Assembly: GCA_037128595.1 (NCBI GenBank)
Contig: JBAXWB010000014.1
Location: 1 to 64,000, forward strand
Length of the DNA stretch: 64,000 nucleotides
Direction of reading: 5' to 3'
From: a bacterium
GTDB taxonomy: Bacteria > Verrucomicrobiota > Kiritimatiellia > CAIKKV01 > CAITUY01
The position numbers and the translations under genes were made by a program. Below are positions 44,336-52,956 of the stretch, piece after piece; the stretch's first letter is position 1, and each line of letters starts with the position of its first letter. The notes below the pieces were generated by a model that had not been told where the DNA came from, made no database searches, and was given only the letters and a program-made list of their open reading frames with translations.

Positions 44336-44741
44336 TAGCCGGACGGGTGGAATCGAAACATGAGGATGATACCGGCAGGCGGTTTAGCCAAGCCGTAATC
44401 CATCATTGTGCTGGTGGAGCTGATTTGATGGAATTCCGCCTGGTTTTGGTAGAGGGCATTATGCGTAACGCTAAATTTGTTCGGAACCAATAGCTGCGCG
44501 GCCTTCAGAATTAATAATTACAGAAGCGATGGGATGAATTGTTATGGACGATCTACAATTTGTGTGTCCCTAAACTTTCTGATGCGTAACGCTAAATTTG
44601 TTCGGAACCAATAGCTGCGCGGCCTTCAGAATTAATAATTACAGAAGCGATGGGATGAATTGTTATGGACGATCTACAATTTGTGTGTCCCTAAACTTTC
44701 TCTTCTAAACTTTCTAAACTTTTCATTTCACGTGAGGCCTG
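44336..44741. other. Non-coding stretch after the transposase
   Basis: About 400 bases with no convincing gene. They hold the perfect tandem duplication at 44461-44701 and several copies of a CTAAACTTTCT word at 44570-44735. No REP hairpin obviously tied to the RAYT was seen here. Confidence 0.6.
44461..44701. repeat. Perfect 120-bp tandem duplication
   Basis: Bases 44461-44580 and 44582-44701 are identical by eye over 120 bases, separated by a single G. Perfect identity means it is recent or an assembly artefact. Each copy starts ATGCGTAACGCTAAATTTG and ends CCCTAAACTTTCT. No hairpin or gene is obvious inside. Confidence 0.95.
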
Positions 44742-44978
44742 CTATTTTGCCAGGCTACTTCGGCCACGACTCTCTATGGTGCTCACGTACTCGCCGTAGG
44801 CGCGCCGGATGGCGTTCAGATCTGAGGCGCGGACATGCATCAGGCGCCGATCCCCTTCGTCAAGGACAACGAAACACTTACCGGGCATCTGATGTCGGAA
44901 GAAGGACGCGGGTATCCTCGCACCCCGAACCGGAATGCCTTGTCGGCCCACCTTAATCAGACTGGGTTTTACGGTCAT
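44742..44978 (-). CDS. Small protein of unknown function (78 residues)
   Basis: A strong AAAGGAGAT ribosome site about eight bases before the ATG at 44978 supports this as a real gene. The product (MTVKPSLIKVGRQGIPVRGARIPASFF) is basic with a central strand-rich part, CFVVLDEGDRRLMHV, and a helical C-terminus RASDLNAIRRAYGEYVST. It resembles no family I know; it could be a small DNA-binding or adaptor protein. It lies 78 bases after the secreted protein gene at 45057 and ends 41 bases from the tandem duplication. Confidence 0.55.
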   Translation of the reverse strand: MTVKPSLIKVGRQGIPVRGARIPASFFRHQMPGKCFVVLDEGDRRLMHVRASDLNAIRRAYGEYVSTIESRGRSSLAK

Positions 44979-45056
44979 TGTATATCTCCTTTAACCATTA
45001 GTAGTGAATCATTCCTTCGTGAGGGTTTGATTTCCTTTGCATCAGAATCCGATTCG

Positions 45057-46142
45057 TCACTGCGCTCGGGGGGGCAGGACACCCTCGGAGACCAACTGGG
45101 CGTCCATCGAAGGCGTCAATACAATGGGAAGAGGCGGGCCTTGTTCGCCTTGGGACCGGATTAGTACCATCTGGTAATCCTGAAGTTGTTTTTGCAGATA
45201 CGCTGCGGTTAACTGCGGCGCGTCTGGAGTGGAATCCATAACCGGCGCATCATTCTTTCCCGCTGCAAAACCAGGCATCGCGGCCACTTGAATCGGAGTC
45301 GGATCCGGGGGCGGAATCGTTGCAGCCACTTCCAGCGCGCTCGCCATGCTTTGGTTTAATGCCAATGCCGCAGGACTTTCCAGCGCAGCAGGACTAGCCG
45401 TTGCCGTCTGATCCTTGGCCCCGGACGAAACCGCAGAACTGTTATTCACCCACCCAAATCCGCCCCCCCCCACTGGCGCAGGCATAGCAGAAGCAATTTC
45501 AGAACCCTCCCGTGAAATCGCACGCTCCGCCTGGTGCTGTCCCAGTATCCGTTGGAACTCCGCGTCTAAAGTTGTTGGGGAAGATGAGTCCGTGCTGATA
45601 TCCGCCTGATCGGCGGAATGATCGCTTGCCGTTGTCGAAATTGCAAGCGGGATGGTTTGGGATGGTTTCATAATTTGCATGCCATGCGGGCCAAAGGTGA
45701 GCGCGGGTGTAGTCGCCGTCGCTGAAGTCATATCCATCCATTCTTCCTTTGCGTTATGTCTCAACAGTGCCTTTTCGTTATCGAAATCGGCCTGGATGAT
45801 TTCCAGGCCGTCTTCCGAGTCACCTTCGTGGAGGAAATAATTTTTTCGGGTGGCCATATTGACGATGCCCACTTGAATTTTACCATTAGACTGGTTGCGG
45901 GTGATGGCGCACATTTTGAGGTTCTTGGTGAAACTCTCTTCTGGCGGCTGGTTCACCATGACAGCACTGGCAGCGAGGGTGGAGGCGGCAGACTCATCAC
46001 CAAAGGGCATGCGCGTAAGGATGACCGAGTATCGATCAAATGCGGAGTGAGGAGTGGAACTGAGCGCGGGAAAAGGAAGAAGAAGGAGGCAGACAGACAG
46101 TCGGTGAGCAGTGAGCAGATTGCCATAGGAGTGATTTTTCAT
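45057..46142 (-). CDS. Secreted protein with GspC/PilP-like N-terminal motif
   Basis: The 361-residue product starts seven bases after the KS-AT stop, with no clear ribosome site, so translation is probably coupled. A signal peptide (RLSVCLLLLPFPALSS) is followed by FDRYSVILTRMPFGDE, reminiscent of the 'YSVIxxRNPF' start of GspC/PilP-type secretion proteins. A beta-rich domain follows: KMCAITRNQSNGKIQVGIVN, then KNYFLHEGDSEDGLEIIQAD. The C-terminal half is Ala/Pro/Ser-rich and probably disordered. The function is unknown; it may help export or place the lipid made by the cluster. Confidence 0.65.
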   Translation of the reverse strand: MKNHSYGNLLTAHRLSVCLLLLPFPALSSTPHSAFDRYSVILTRMPFGDESAASTLAASAVMVNQPPEESFTKNLKMCAITRNQSNGKIQVGIVNMATRKNYFLHEGDSEDGLEIIQADFDNEKALLRHNAKEEWMDMTSATATTPALTFGPHGMQIMKPSQTIPLAISTTASDHSADQADISTDSSSPTTLDAEFQRILGQHQAERAISREGSEIASAMPAPVGGGGFGWVNNSSAVSSGAKDQTATASPAALESPAALALNQSMASALEVAATIPPPDPTPIQVAAMPGFAAGKNDAPVMDSTPDAPQLTAAYLQKQLQDYQMVLIRSQGEQGPPLPIVLTPSMDAQLVSEGVLPPRAQ

Positions 46143-46149
46143 AGAGGTA

Positions 46150-49100
46150 TCACAGGGGGGGGGCGACCTGGGAGAACAGGGCTTGCATGACTTCCTCGTG
46201 GGTTGCCAGGATTCGGTCCAATGTCTGAATGTGGGCTTGCAGCAAGGGCGAATCGGTTGGTGGAGAAATGGTCGGCAGAACCGGGATTGCTAACGCGGTC
46301 GCCTGACCGCTGAGGATAGTGGTCAGTTGCTCGCGTAATTCCCGGCGGTCGGTTTCATCCATGGTTATTAAGGGAATGTCCATTTTGAGTTTTGTCGGGT
46401 GTCGGTGCGGCGGCGTGTTGGCCGTCCGGCGAGTGTCATCCATAGCCAGCTGGCTGGGGCCCCGTTGAGAGTAAAACCGATCCAGAGACACCTCCACGCC
46501 GTGGGCGCAGAGTTGGGCCAGGGCGTGGTGCAATTGGAGGAGTCCTCCCCGTGAAGCGAGATTGCAGGGGATGGCCGCATAGTCGCGCCCGGCCAGAATG
46601 TCATCCACAAATCCGGTAAGGTTGCCGCGCGGGCCCACTTCCAGGAAAAGGCGTACCCCGTCGGCATACATGGTTTCGATTGTTTCCCGGAACCGGATAG
46701 GATCAGCCCACTGGTCAATCATGAGGCGCCGGATTTCGGCCGGCGTCTCCGGCAGGCGTTTGCCCGTGGTGGTGCAATAAACGGGAATCTTCGGGATTCG
46801 GTCCTCGTACGTGCCGGCCGTGCGTGCGATCCGGTCGCAGATGGGCCGGTACATCGGCGTGTGGTAGCCGCGGTCAAAGGGCAGGAACTGGCAAAGCGCG
46901 CCTTCGGATTCCAGCGTGGCGCGCGCAGAGGCAATCGCGGCCGGGCTGCCGCACAGAACCACCTGATTTGGACAGTTGTCCATGGCCACATGGAGCGTTC
47001 CACCGCTTTCCGCCGCCAGCGCCGCGATACGTGCGGGTTCCGAGGCCCCCACCGAAAGCAGTTGCGCCTCAGGAACCAGGTCGCGCACCCATTGTTCAAT
47101 TACGCGATCCTCGATCACAGGTTTATCCATGATATTGGCCGGGGTGGTGCAATCGGCGAAGGCGGCGGCTTCCACGGCCAGATCCTGGGCCGTGCTGTGT
47201 CCCGCGATAGCCTGGGGTCGCACGCCCAGCAAGAGCAGCAGATGATACAGGGCACTATCTGCGGTGGCGACAAGGGGCAGGGCATACTCCATGCTCCATA
47301 AGCCGGCCTCCACGCCCTGCTGCTCGGTGGGGGTCAGGTTCGGGGGCGGAAATACAATCTGGCTGGGCAGCGGGCTTCGGCCACGCTCGATGAACGCTCG
47401 ATCCGCCCGGTCGAACCAGCTCCGGACCTCGTTGAAATGGATACAGAGATCCGCGAGCATACCGGCATACTGGGCGCCCTCGCCGGGCAGGAGAAAGGCG
47501 AGTTTCCCCTCACGGGCCAGGGGCTTGTCAAAATAATAGATCCCCTGCCGTTCCTGAATGACGGGGCGTGCGGGATCCTCCAGAGCCGTAACGGCGGCAT
47601 CGAGTTTCGAATTCAGATCCTGTGGGGAGTCCGCCACGATGGCCAGGCAGCAAGGGGAGGGGTCGGGGTTGTCCAGACGGTTAAGCGTGAAGGCCATGTC
47701 CAGAAGGGCCGTCTCCGGCGGAAGGTCCGCGAGCCCTTGGCGCAGCATACGCACCTTTTCGCTGAGCGCCAGGCGCGAGGCACCCCGCACCGTGACCAAT
47801 TCGCAGGGCCAATCGCGAAGCAACGTGCCCTTCGCACAATCCGACGAATACTCTTCCAGCACGACGTGGCTGTTGATGCCTCCGAAGCCGAAGGCATTCA
47901 CGCCCGCACGGCGGGGGTGGGCCTTGCCATGGATCCAGGGCCGCGATTCGGTGTTGATATATAGAGCGCTCTTGTCGATTCCCAATTCGGAGTTTGGTTC
48001 CTCGCACAGGGTCGGGGGCAATACCTTGTGGAATAGGGCGAGCGAAGTTTTGAAAAGACTGGCCATCCCTGAGGCAGGGATCGTGTGGCTGATCATGGAT
48101 TTCACTGAACCCACTGCGCAGCGAGGCAACTGACCGTCGCGGGTTCCAAAGATTTGGGTCATGGCCTGGATCTCGATGCGGTCGCCCACGGCCGTACCGG
48201 TTCCATGCGCCTCCACCAGATCCACCGTGGAGGGGGGGAAGCCGGTGGCCTGATACGCACGTTCCATGGCGGCCACTTCGCCCTCAAGCCGGGGTACGAG
48301 AAACGCCTGTCCCTGCCCGTCACTGGAGAGGCCGATCCCTTTGATCACGGCATAGATGCGATCTCCGTCCCGTTCGGCATCCGCCAGGCGCTTGATCACG
48401 GCAAAGCCAACGCCTTCGCCTAGCAGGGTGCCGTCGGCATTTTTGTCGAAGGGGCGTAACTTGCCGCGTTTGGAGAGAGCGCCCAACATGGAGAAAACGA
48501 TGAAGATACCGGCGTTGGTGTTTTCCTGCGCTCCACCGACAAGCATCATATCACACCGGCCGGCCACTAGTTCGCGTATACCCGCATCCAGTGCAATGAG
48601 TGAGGACGCGCAGGCGGCATCCACCAGGTAATTGGGGCCCATTAAGTTCAGGCGGTTGGCGATGCGGCCGGAAAGGACATTGGAAATGAGGCCCGGGCAG
48701 GTATCCGGAGTGAATGGCGGGAGCCGACTTTTGATCCGGTTTACAAGGTTATCCATGACTTGGGGTGGCAGGTCGGGAACAATGGACCGCAGCATTTCAA
48801 CAAACCGCTCGGCTTCGCCATAGGCCCCGCTGGCCGTCATCCCACGATGCGGATAGCTGCCATGTCCGATGATGACGCCGGTGCGTTGGCGGTCAAACGG
48901 GCGTTCCAGATAGCCGGCGTCAGCCAGCGCTTCGCGGGCGACCCGCAGGGTCAGGAAGTGGCCGGGATCGCTGCCATCGACAGAACCGGGCATAATCCCG
49001 AAGTCCAAAGGATCAAACTCAGCGAATGGCTCGATGAATCCCCCTCGTTGGCAATAGGTGTGGGTATTGTTAGTTCCCCCGGCGGCGGGATCGTGAAAAT

Positions 49101-49242
49101 GCGGCGCGTTCCAACTGGCGGGGGCATCGGAGACCGATTCGATTTTGGCTACGATGTTGTTCCAAAGTCGGCTGATGACGGAAGCGCCGGGATAGATCCC
49201 CGCCATGCCAACGAGTGCGATGTCTGGACGGAGGGCCTTCAT
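46150..49242 (-). CDS. Stand-alone ketosynthase-acyltransferase (KS-AT) protein
   Basis: The 1030-residue product has a ketosynthase (about 1-440): GMAGIYPGASVISRLW, VDAACASS with the active Cys at about 211, VEAHGTGT and MISHTIPASG with the catalytic His residues. The AT part (about 550-870) starts KLAFLLPGEGAQYAGM. Its nucleophile motif is GHSTAQ (Ser at about 683), where the family usually has GHSxGE, so the AT may be weak or altered. There is no ACP; the chain ends in a helical tail, QTLDRILATHEEVMQALF, that matches the linker before the ACP in the large synthase. It probably works with the separate ACP or the megasynthase ACP. The start has AAGGA, seven bases after the small secreted gene. 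Confidence 0.9.
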   Translation of the reverse strand: MKALRPDIALVGMAGIYPGASVISRLWNNIVAKIESVSDAPASWNAPHFHDPAAGGTNNTHTYCQRGGFIEPFAEFDPLDFGIMPGSVDGSDPGHFLTLRVAREALADAGYLERPFDRQRTGVIIGHGSYPHRGMTASGAYGEAERFVEMLRSIVPDLPPQVMDNLVNRIKSRLPPFTPDTCPGLISNVLSGRIANRLNLMGPNYLVDAACASSLIALDAGIRELVAGRCDMMLVGGAQENTNAGIFIVFSMLGALSKRGKLRPFDKNADGTLLGEGVGFAVIKRLADAERDGDRIYAVIKGIGLSSDGQGQAFLVPRLEGEVAAMERAYQATGFPPSTVDLVEAHGTGTAVGDRIEIQAMTQIFGTRDGQLPRCAVGSVKSMISHTIPASGMASLFKTSLALFHKVLPPTLCEEPNSELGIDKSALYINTESRPWIHGKAHPRRAGVNAFGFGGINSHVVLEEYSSDCAKGTLLRDWPCELVTVRGASRLALSEKVRMLRQGLADLPPETALLDMAFTLNRLDNPDPSPCCLAIVADSPQDLNSKLDAAVTALEDPARPVIQERQGIYYFDKPLAREGKLAFLLPGEGAQYAGMLADLCIHFNEVRSWFDRADRAFIERGRSPLPSQIVFPPPNLTPTEQQGVEAGLWSMEYALPLVATADSALYHLLLLLGVRPQAIAGHSTAQDLAVEAAAFADCTTPANIMDKPVIEDRVIEQWVRDLVPEAQLLSVGASEPARIAALAAESGGTLHVAMDNCPNQVVLCGSPAAIASARATLESEGALCQFLPFDRGYHTPMYRPICDRIARTAGTYEDRIPKIPVYCTTTGKRLPETPAEIRRLMIDQWADPIRFRETIETMYADGVRLFLEVGPRGNLTGFVDDILAGRDYAAIPCNLASRGGLLQLHHALAQLCAHGVEVSLDRFYSQRGPSQLAMDDTRRTANTPPHRHPTKLKMDIPLITMDETDRRELREQLTTILSGQATALAIPVLPTISPPTDSPLLQAHIQTLDRILATHEEVMQALFSQVAPPL

Positions 49243-49249
49243 GTCGTCC

Positions 49250-49624
49250 TTAGAATGAGTTTGTGATGCGATAGAACGCGGAACTGCGGGGAATAGGATT
49301 CGTATCCGTCAGGTGCATCACCCGTCCCGTTGCCGTTAGGGTCACCACATTGACCCATCCGCTTGAATTTTTCAGGTTCGTGTTGCACTGCAAGACGCAC
49401 GTCTGGCCGTTGGTTGTCTGAACGGTCAGAAAGGGTTTGCCTCCCATAAAGGACAGGTTTTGGATCACCGGGTAGAGCACGGACGTACTCGTCGAGGCAA
49501 GGGTCATCCATTGGAACGGCCGGTACGTTGCCCCCATGATCGGCAGACTCACGGTAAGGTCGATGCCGATAAGCAGTAAGACCACCGCCACTGGTTTCCA
49601 TGACCGAATAAGTATGTTTTGCAT
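49250..49624 (-). CDS. Small secreted protein with Verrucomicrobia-type C-terminal domain
   Basis: The 124-residue product has a signal-anchor start (VAVVLLLIGIDLTVSL). The second half reads VQTTNGQTCVLQCNTNLKNS, then WVNVVTLTATGRVMHLTDT and ends FYRITNSF. This matches the 'YTLQ..NL..W....T..G....DT....FYR' pattern often found at the C-terminus of secreted proteins in Verrucomicrobia. Here the pattern forms nearly the whole protein. It lies between the DUF2723 gene and the KS-AT gene in the same direction with small gaps, so it is part of the cluster. The role is unknown. Confidence 0.7.
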   Translation of the reverse strand: MQNILIRSWKPVAVVLLLIGIDLTVSLPIMGATYRPFQWMTLASTSTSVLYPVIQNLSFMGGKPFLTVQTTNGQTCVLQCNTNLKNSSGWVNVVTLTATGRVMHLTDTNPIPRSSAFYRITNSF

Positions 49625-49678
49625 TGATTTAAATTCCTTACAAGTGCCGCATTATCACCCACGACTGTTGGTGCCACG

Positions 49679-51205
49679 TTAGCGGTCTATTAGTTTCTGG
49701 TGCGGCGGAATCTCGTTTGGCAAAACGCGATAGCAAATCCCTCCCTTAAACGGGCTGAGGGTGAAGTCCTGGCTGAACAGGTTGGGATAGGTCGTGTAGA
49801 CAGGGTGGCCATCGTGGTGGGCGTCGCAGGCGAGCTGCTGTGCCCCAAGGGGTCCGGTGAAAACCCCGTTGATGACGTGGACGTCCGGCCTTAGGCCGTC
49901 AACCAATTGCAGATAGTTGAGGATGGGTTCGTGCTCCCACATGCCGATAAAAAGCGCCTGTGGCCCGAGAGAGGCAAAGATATGTTCCCCCTCGACACGG
50001 GCGGAATGATCGCGGCTGAGATCCAGATAGGGGTAGTTGAACCAGCTAAGCGACAAGACCATGGCCCCCGCGAGAAGTTTCAGGGCGATACCAGAAAGGT
50101 TCCCTCCCGGCGATGTCGAAACGGAAAGGCGGTCGGCCAGCGTGGACAAGCCTATACAGAAGAAAAAGGCCAGGATCAGGTAGCTCACTGAATACATCCA
50201 TTCAATGTCCGAGGCGCCGTAGGTTACATAGAAGCCAGAGTGAAAGAGGAACATGAGCAGGCAGGAGAGGGTGAAGTGGCGGCGTTCGCGTGAACCGGTC
50301 AGTCCGGAGACCAGGCCCAGCAGCCCCACGGCGGTTGCCAGAAATCCAAAATTGGCCAGCAGTTGAGTGCCGAGCCGGAACAAGTGGCGGCCGATCTCGT
50401 TCAGGGTGACGTTGAAAAACATGCTTTCGAACATGCCGCCCCGGATCATCCAGATCACGCCCTTGATCGTGAGCAGGTTGACCTGGGGGAAATAATCGCG
50501 CACGTAATCCAGGGACGGGTGAGCCGCCGAGCGGATCGGCATGTATAGGAAGATCGCGATAAAAGCGCACAGGCAGGCGAGCCCCGGTCCGAGGAAACGC
50601 CCGGGCTGGCGCCAGAGGGTCGGATCCGAGGTGAAGACCAACCACGCCAGGCCGGGCCCGACCAGGACCAAAGCGGTATGATTACCCGCCCCCAGTCCGG
50701 CCAGGATGCCGGTGGCCCACAGAAGCCCGTCGTGATGCGTGGCCCGCCACTTAATGATCAGCCAGATCAGGGCCGATACGATACAGAGATGCGGCGAATA
50801 CAGTTCGGCCACGATGTTCCAGACCCAGATGTAATAGGAGGCCGCTAGCAACCAGGCCGTCACCACGCCGATCCAGGCCCGGCCGGTGAGCCGGAGTACG
50901 GTGGCATAGATGAAGAAAGCACTGAGGGAGCCCGTTACGACCGACATCAGGTTCATCCGCCAGCCCACGTCGCCAAAGGGCAGAAAACAAAAGAGCCGAC
51001 CCACCAGCAGATAGAGCGGCGAACCTGGACTATGCACAATGCCGAGTGTATAGGCCCCCGTGGTCAGTTCCGCACTATCGAGCCCGTAGACCGTTGGTGC
51101 CATCGTGTTGAAGTAGAGGCAGAAGGGTGCCAGGAAAACCAGTAACCCAAGAAGTTGACTTTGACCTTTGGACATGGACTTTTGGACCCTCGACGTTGTG
51201 TTCAT
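49679..51205 (-). CDS. DUF2723 multi-membrane protein (glycosyltransferase-like)
   Basis: The 508-residue product starts with a short tail and then LLGLLVFLAPFCLYFNTMAPTVYGLDSAELTTGAYTLGIVHSPGSPLYLLVGRLF, the DUF2723 signature, distantly related to protein O-mannosyltransferases (GT-C fold, with Asp-Ser in the first periplasmic loop). About ten membrane segments follow and a soluble C-terminus (EPILNYLQLVDGLRPDVHVI). It overlaps the upstream membrane gene by four bases. Family members are thought to move a sugar from a lipid carrier outside the inner membrane. Here the acceptor could be the lipid made by the synthase. Confidence 0.82.
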   Translation of the reverse strand: MNTTSRVQKSMSKGQSQLLGLLVFLAPFCLYFNTMAPTVYGLDSAELTTGAYTLGIVHSPGSPLYLLVGRLFCFLPFGDVGWRMNLMSVVTGSLSAFFIYATVLRLTGRAWIGVVTAWLLAASYYIWVWNIVAELYSPHLCIVSALIWLIIKWRATHHDGLLWATGILAGLGAGNHTALVLVGPGLAWLVFTSDPTLWRQPGRFLGPGLACLCAFIAIFLYMPIRSAAHPSLDYVRDYFPQVNLLTIKGVIWMIRGGMFESMFFNVTLNEIGRHLFRLGTQLLANFGFLATAVGLLGLVSGLTGSRERRHFTLSCLLMFLFHSGFYVTYGASDIEWMYSVSYLILAFFFCIGLSTLADRLSVSTSPGGNLSGIALKLLAGAMVLSLSWFNYPYLDLSRDHSARVEGEHIFASLGPQALFIGMWEHEPILNYLQLVDGLRPDVHVINGVFTGPLGAQQLACDAHHDGHPVYTTYPNLFSQDFTLSPFKGGICYRVLPNEIPPHQKLIDR

Positions 51206-52956
51206 GGTTTCTCCACGCTGTAGCGGGAGAAGATCATTCCCTGGATGCGGCGATGCTGGGCCAGGATGAGTTTCGGACCATTGGGGACTTTGGGTGGGTC
51301 CGGCGGGGTGTCATAACTGACATAGAGGAATGCCGGGGTTTTGTTCGCGATATGGGCGAGCCACAAATCGGGAGTGGCATGGGGATTCAAGGTGTAAAAT
51401 TCAGTGTGGACAAAGGCTGGTGCCAGGGCCGACGCCAGCCACCATTGGTCGGTGATGAGCGGGCAGTGGGCTTCGTGAATCTCCTGTTCAAAGGCTTGGA
51501 GATCCCGCTTGGTGACCTGAACTTCAATCATGCCGCGCACGCCATAGGCGCACGACATGACCACAAGCAAAGTGGCCAGCCCGAGTCCGGCCAACCGGCG
51601 CCAGCCCCGGCTCGTCTGTTGAAACCGGGTCACGGCCACCGCGCCCACAGCTGCCGCCAGAAGGTAGGCAAGCAGTGCATACCGCAGTCCCCATTCCGGC
51701 CCGCCCGAGGGGCGGCGGAAAAGCCAGGTGGCAAGCGCATAGATGACCAGATAAACCGGCAGTAATGTAACGAGAAATCGTTCGCGCGAGGCAGTGGGCT
51801 TATGGCCTGCCGGCAATGGCAACCAGGCCAGAACCAGGCAGGGCGTCGAGAGCAACAGGCCGTGTACCGCCCGGTACCGGTCCGACATACAGAGCCCGAG
51901 GAGACTGGGGATACTGACGAGAACCGCTCCGAGCAGCCAGCCGGGGAACTGCCACCGGGGCCCCGTCATTTGGGACAGCGCACACAAGCCCAGTCCGGCC
52001 AGTCCGGTCACGGCCCATTTCTGGGATAACGGAACACCGAATGGCAGGGGGTCATTAATGAATACGTGGAGCAGGTGGGTCGGAAGGGCACACCACAACA
52101 CCGGGTCTTTAAGTCCGGCCCAAGCCCCGGTGACGTTTCGGATAAGTTCCGATGCCCGGTTAGAGTCACCCAGGGTATCGCCTAAGGCCTTCACCATGGC
52201 CAGAAGAATAAGGAATGCGAGCAACGCGAGTCCCGCACGGAGCCCGGTGTGGGTCCGACCCTTTCCCAGCAGGAGAAGGCCGGTGCAAGTCAGGGCGGCA
52301 AGGAAAATGACCGTTTCGTCGCGCAAGATGAACAACCCTATGAGGCATGCGATCATGGCAACGGCGTAAACCGACTGGCGGTGGGGCGGGGTGCAAACTG
52401 CGGCCCACCCCCCAAGCAGGGCGCCCAGGCCCAGGGCACCGGCCAGCGTATGTTCCAGAAATAGAACGGATTGGAAGAACAGGGGCGTTCCGAGTCCAGC
52501 CAGCAGCAGCCCCGGGGTGGCCGCGCCGGGTTCCATTTTCCGGGCTAGGACAGAAACGGCGACTACCGACAAAAGGGCGCAGAGCAGGGGAACGACATAG
52601 AGGCCCCGGAGACCGAAGAGCTGAAAGAACGGTAACGAAACCAGGGGGAACAAATTGGACCAGTGATTAAGAACTCCCCTGGGCCAGAGCGGCTGTGGAT
52701 AAATCGGGGCGGTGGGATAGAATGTGAATAACGGATCCTGCGCCGCCGCGCCATAGGCAATGGGGTGGGCTATCCCGGCGTCCGTCAGCAGGCTGTGCAT
52801 CTGGATAAATTTGGCGCCTTCGTCGGGAGACCAGAATACGGACGGGGGCAGCGATAACAGCGCCGAGAGATAGATCATGCCTATCACCCCCAGGGTGAGG
52901 ATCCAGTAAAGGGTGTTGTGAGTCACCATTTTCATGGAGGCCTTATGCCGTGTCAC
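51202..52956 (-). CDS. Multi-membrane glycosyltransferase-like protein
   Basis: The open frame gives 584 residues from an ATG at 52956, which overlaps the GNAT-like gene by 14 bases; an ATG at 52935 (MKMVTHNTLYWILTLGVIG) is just as likely. About ten to twelve membrane segments are seen, with a first loop SPDEGAKFIQMHSLL that resembles the Asp/Glu motif of GT-C (GT39-like) glycosyltransferases. A soluble C-terminus ends LAQHRRIQGMIFSRYSVEKP. It pairs with the DUF2723 gene through an overlap of four bases. An action on a lipid-linked sugar is inferred from this layout. Confidence 0.72.
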   Translation of the reverse strand: MTRHKASMKMVTHNTLYWILTLGVIGMIYLSALLSLPPSVFWSPDEGAKFIQMHSLLTDAGIAHPIAYGAAAQDPLFTFYPTAPIYPQPLWPRGVLNHWSNLFPLVSLPFFQLFGLRGLYVVPLLCALLSVVAVSVLARKMEPGAATPGLLLAGLGTPLFFQSVLFLEHTLAGALGLGALLGGWAAVCTPPHRQSVYAVAMIACLIGLFILRDETVIFLAALTCTGLLLLGKGRTHTGLRAGLALLAFLILLAMVKALGDTLGDSNRASELIRNVTGAWAGLKDPVLWCALPTHLLHVFINDPLPFGVPLSQKWAVTGLAGLGLCALSQMTGPRWQFPGWLLGAVLVSIPSLLGLCMSDRYRAVHGLLLSTPCLVLAWLPLPAGHKPTASRERFLVTLLPVYLVIYALATWLFRRPSGGPEWGLRYALLAYLLAAAVGAVAVTRFQQTSRGWRRLAGLGLATLLVVMSCAYGVRGMIEVQVTKRDLQAFEQEIHEAHCPLITDQWWLASALAPAFVHTEFYTLNPHATPDLWLAHIANKTPAFLYVSYDTPPDPPKVPNGPKLILAQHRRIQGMIFSRYSVEKP

